A model generated the notes under the pieces. That model ran no database searches and was not told the origin of the DNA. It saw only the letters and a program-made list of their open reading frames with translations. 42,818 nucleotides of DNA. Origin: an uncultured Clostridia bacterium. Lineage in GTDB: Bacteria; Bacillota; Clostridia; Oscillospirales; Ruminococcaceae. Made by a program: the position numbers and the translations under genes. The stretch is from assembly GCA_947628615.1 (NCBI GenBank), contig CANRAO010000015.1:1-42818 (forward strand), given 5' to 3'. This document shows positions 41,585 to 42,818 of the stretch, one piece after another. How positions within the stretch are numbered: position 1 is the first letter of the stretch; each line of letters opens with the position of its first letter.

Positions 41585-42592
41585 ATGAAAAAAAGACTAA
41601 ATAAAAAAATTATAATTAAGTTTTCTGCGCTTATAGTAATGATTGCTCTTATGATAGGAGTTACGATTGCTATACTGCCGTGGATTAACAGTCTTCAGAC
41701 ACCTGAGGGAAGAGAAAGACTGGAGCTTTATATTGAATCTAAAAAGACAGTGGGCACATTTATATTTATCGGTCTGCAGGCATTTCAGGTAATACTTCCT
41801 GTGATACCTCCTATTCAGATAATCGGTGGAGCTTTATTCGGAACATTCTGGGGAAGCGTATATTCTTTTATTGGGTTATATGTTGGAATGGGTATAGTTT
41901 ATGGTCTTGTAAGGCTTGTTGGGTATCCTATTGTTGAAGCTTTTGTAAACAAAAAGGATTTGAAGCGGTTTAAATTTCTCCGTGAGCCGGACAAAGTCGC
42001 TTTGATATTCTTTGTTATCTATCTTATTCCCGGTATGCCTAAAGACGCTCTTTCATTTTTAGCTCCTTTGACATCAATGGACAAAAAAACATATTTTCTA
42101 TATGTTCTTCCGGCAAGACTGCCACTAGTATTATTATCCGTAGCGTTTGGGGCATCGATTAGCGACGGCAATTACAGTTTGGCTGTTATACTTAGCATCA
42201 TAATGATAGACATAGGAATTATAGGAATAATATTCAGAGAAAAGGTGATAAACCTATTTGAAAAAAAGATCAAAGCGCAAAAGACTTCATTACACAAAAA
42301 AGAAATAAAGCACAATCGCAACCTAAAGAAGACCGGCATAATACTTTTGAGCACCTCATTGGTTTTAACTGTATGCGATTTAATTTTTATGGCGACCGAT
42401 TATTTTGGCAAATGCAGGGTTGAGTTTCTTCAATATCACAATTTAAGCGGACAGTATCAGAAGATTTATTTTATATCTCATTACGGATTATACTGGTTTA
42501 TTTCTGTTGCTGTTATAGGAATAGCAGCTTGTTTAGCTTCGCTTAAAAAGAGAAAAACTACGCACATCGGACAAGATAAAATCAATTCATAG
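41585..42592 (+). CDS. VTT/TVP38 (DedA-like) membrane protein with extra C-terminal part
   Basis: 335 aa from ATG 41585, with AAGG upstream. The VTT core spans about 40-210: IQIIGGALFGTFWGSVYSFIG, the re-entrant GLVRLVGYP helix, then LIPGMPKDALSFLAPLTSM and LPARLPLVLLSVAFG. These proteins handle membrane lipids; DedA-type members flip phospholipids or undecaprenyl phosphate. After a Lys-rich loop (about 228-255), two more transmembrane helices (about 257-277 and 303-325) follow that the usual ~220-aa family members lack. It may be coupled to the upstream membrane-protein gene. Confidence 0.85.
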   Translation: MKKRLNKKIIIKFSALIVMIALMIGVTIAILPWINSLQTPEGRERLELYIESKKTVGTFIFIGLQAFQVILPVIPPIQIIGGALFGTFWGSVYSFIGLYVGMGIVYGLVRLVGYPIVEAFVNKKDLKRFKFLREPDKVALIFFVIYLIPGMPKDALSFLAPLTSMDKKTYFLYVLPARLPLVLLSVAFGASISDGNYSLAVILSIIMIDIGIIGIIFREKVINLFEKKIKAQKTSLHKKEIKHNRNLKKTGIILLSTSLVLTVCDLIFMATDYFGKCRVEFLQYHNLSGQYQKIYFISHYGLYWFISVAVIGIAACLASLKKRKTTHIGQDKINS

Positions 42593-42633
42593 TAAAAATA
42601 TACTGTATTATAAAATATTAATTTTTAAATTCT

Positions 42634-42669
42634 GAAATAGTAATTTTGCTATTTCTTATTTTTTTCAAA
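42634..42669 (+). terminator. Terminator after VTT gene
   Basis: GAAATAG (42634-42640) pairs with CTATTTC (42649-42655), with an 8-nt loop, followed by TTATTTTTTTC. Confidence 0.75.
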
Positions 42670-42676
42670 AAAGGGG

Positions 42677-42705
42677 TTGACAACCGTTTCTTTTGATGTT
42701 ATAAT
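42677..42705 (+). promoter_or_regulatory. Promoter of tRNA-Gly
   Basis: Perfect TTGACA (42677-42682), 17 bp, perfect TATAAT (42700-42705), 39 bp before the tRNA. Confidence 0.85.
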
Positions 42706-42744
42706 ATATTTCGTCAATTGAACAGGTAACATTCTAATTAGTAT

Positions 42745-42818
42745 GCGGGTGTAGTTCAATGGTAGAATCCCAGCCTTCCAAGCTGGTCGTGTGGGTTCGA
42801 TTCCCATCACCCGCTCCA
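42745..42818 (+). tRNA. tRNA-Gly (anticodon TCC)
   Basis: 74 nt with encoded CCA. Acceptor stem GCGGGTG/CACCCGC, anticodon stem CCAGC/GCTGG with loop CTTCCAA (anticodon TCC at 42777-42779), and T arm GTGGG-TTCGATT-CCCAT. The window ends exactly at the CCA. Confidence 0.97.

Overview
The window looks like a chromosomal segment of a low-GC, spore-forming gut Clostridia (Ruminococcus / Oscillospiraceae type). The reasons are ScpA/ScpB, a GerW/YtfJ sporulation protein, a biotin-dependent decarboxylase set, strong GGAGG-type ribosome sites with occasional GTG/TTG starts, and TTGACA-N17-TATAAT promoters. All names were given by eye from translated sequence and motifs; no database search was run.

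Region 1 (1-17.6 kb) is AT-rich and accessory. A truncated MobP3-like relaxase is followed by nine same-strand genes. In order they are: a secreted/anchored vWA protein, a 1153-aa tubulin-like GTPase, two unrecognised proteins (632 and 242 aa), a zinc-ribbon GTPase resembling DO-GTPase2, a protein resembling GAP1 (GTPase-associated protein 1), a predicted pseudokinase, a Sel1-repeat membrane protein and a polytopic membrane protein. A decayed second kinase gene sits in the single large gap of the cluster. The parts suggest an envelope-spanning assembly: an outside vWA sensor or anchor, a cytosolic tubulin-like polymer, a GTPase switch with its partner, and a kinase-fold scaffold. A role in conflict, defence or signalling is inference. 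This is the best candidate for an undescribed system here.

Region 2 (17.7-23.8 kb) is core: site-2 protease, scpA, scpB, a DUF2953 protein, gerW, a D-Ala-D-Ala carboxypeptidase and rluB. Small modules interrupt it and continue to 25.5 kb: an XRE-type repressor gene diverging from a small helical-protein gene, or from a short leftover ORF. Each has a palindromic operator placed in the spacer of the leftward promoter.

Region 3 (25.5-34.1 kb) holds a GNAT-like protein, a carboxyltransferase / biotin carrier / OadA set, malic enzyme with a TSCPD protein, a type I toxin-antitoxin locus with both promoters and both terminators visible, three tandem 218-bp copies of a ribbon-helix-helix-like gene, a third small helical-protein gene, a PHP phosphoesterase and an RluA-family pseudouridine synthase.

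Region 4 (34.1-42.8 kb) is DNA repair: radC-uvrB and DUF3795-uvrA, each behind a promoter with LexA-like boxes. Two membrane-protein genes and tRNA-Gly(TCC) follow. A roughly 90-bp structured repeat family lies at the 3' ends of scpB, rluB, uvrB and uvrA, and supplies the stop codon of two of them.
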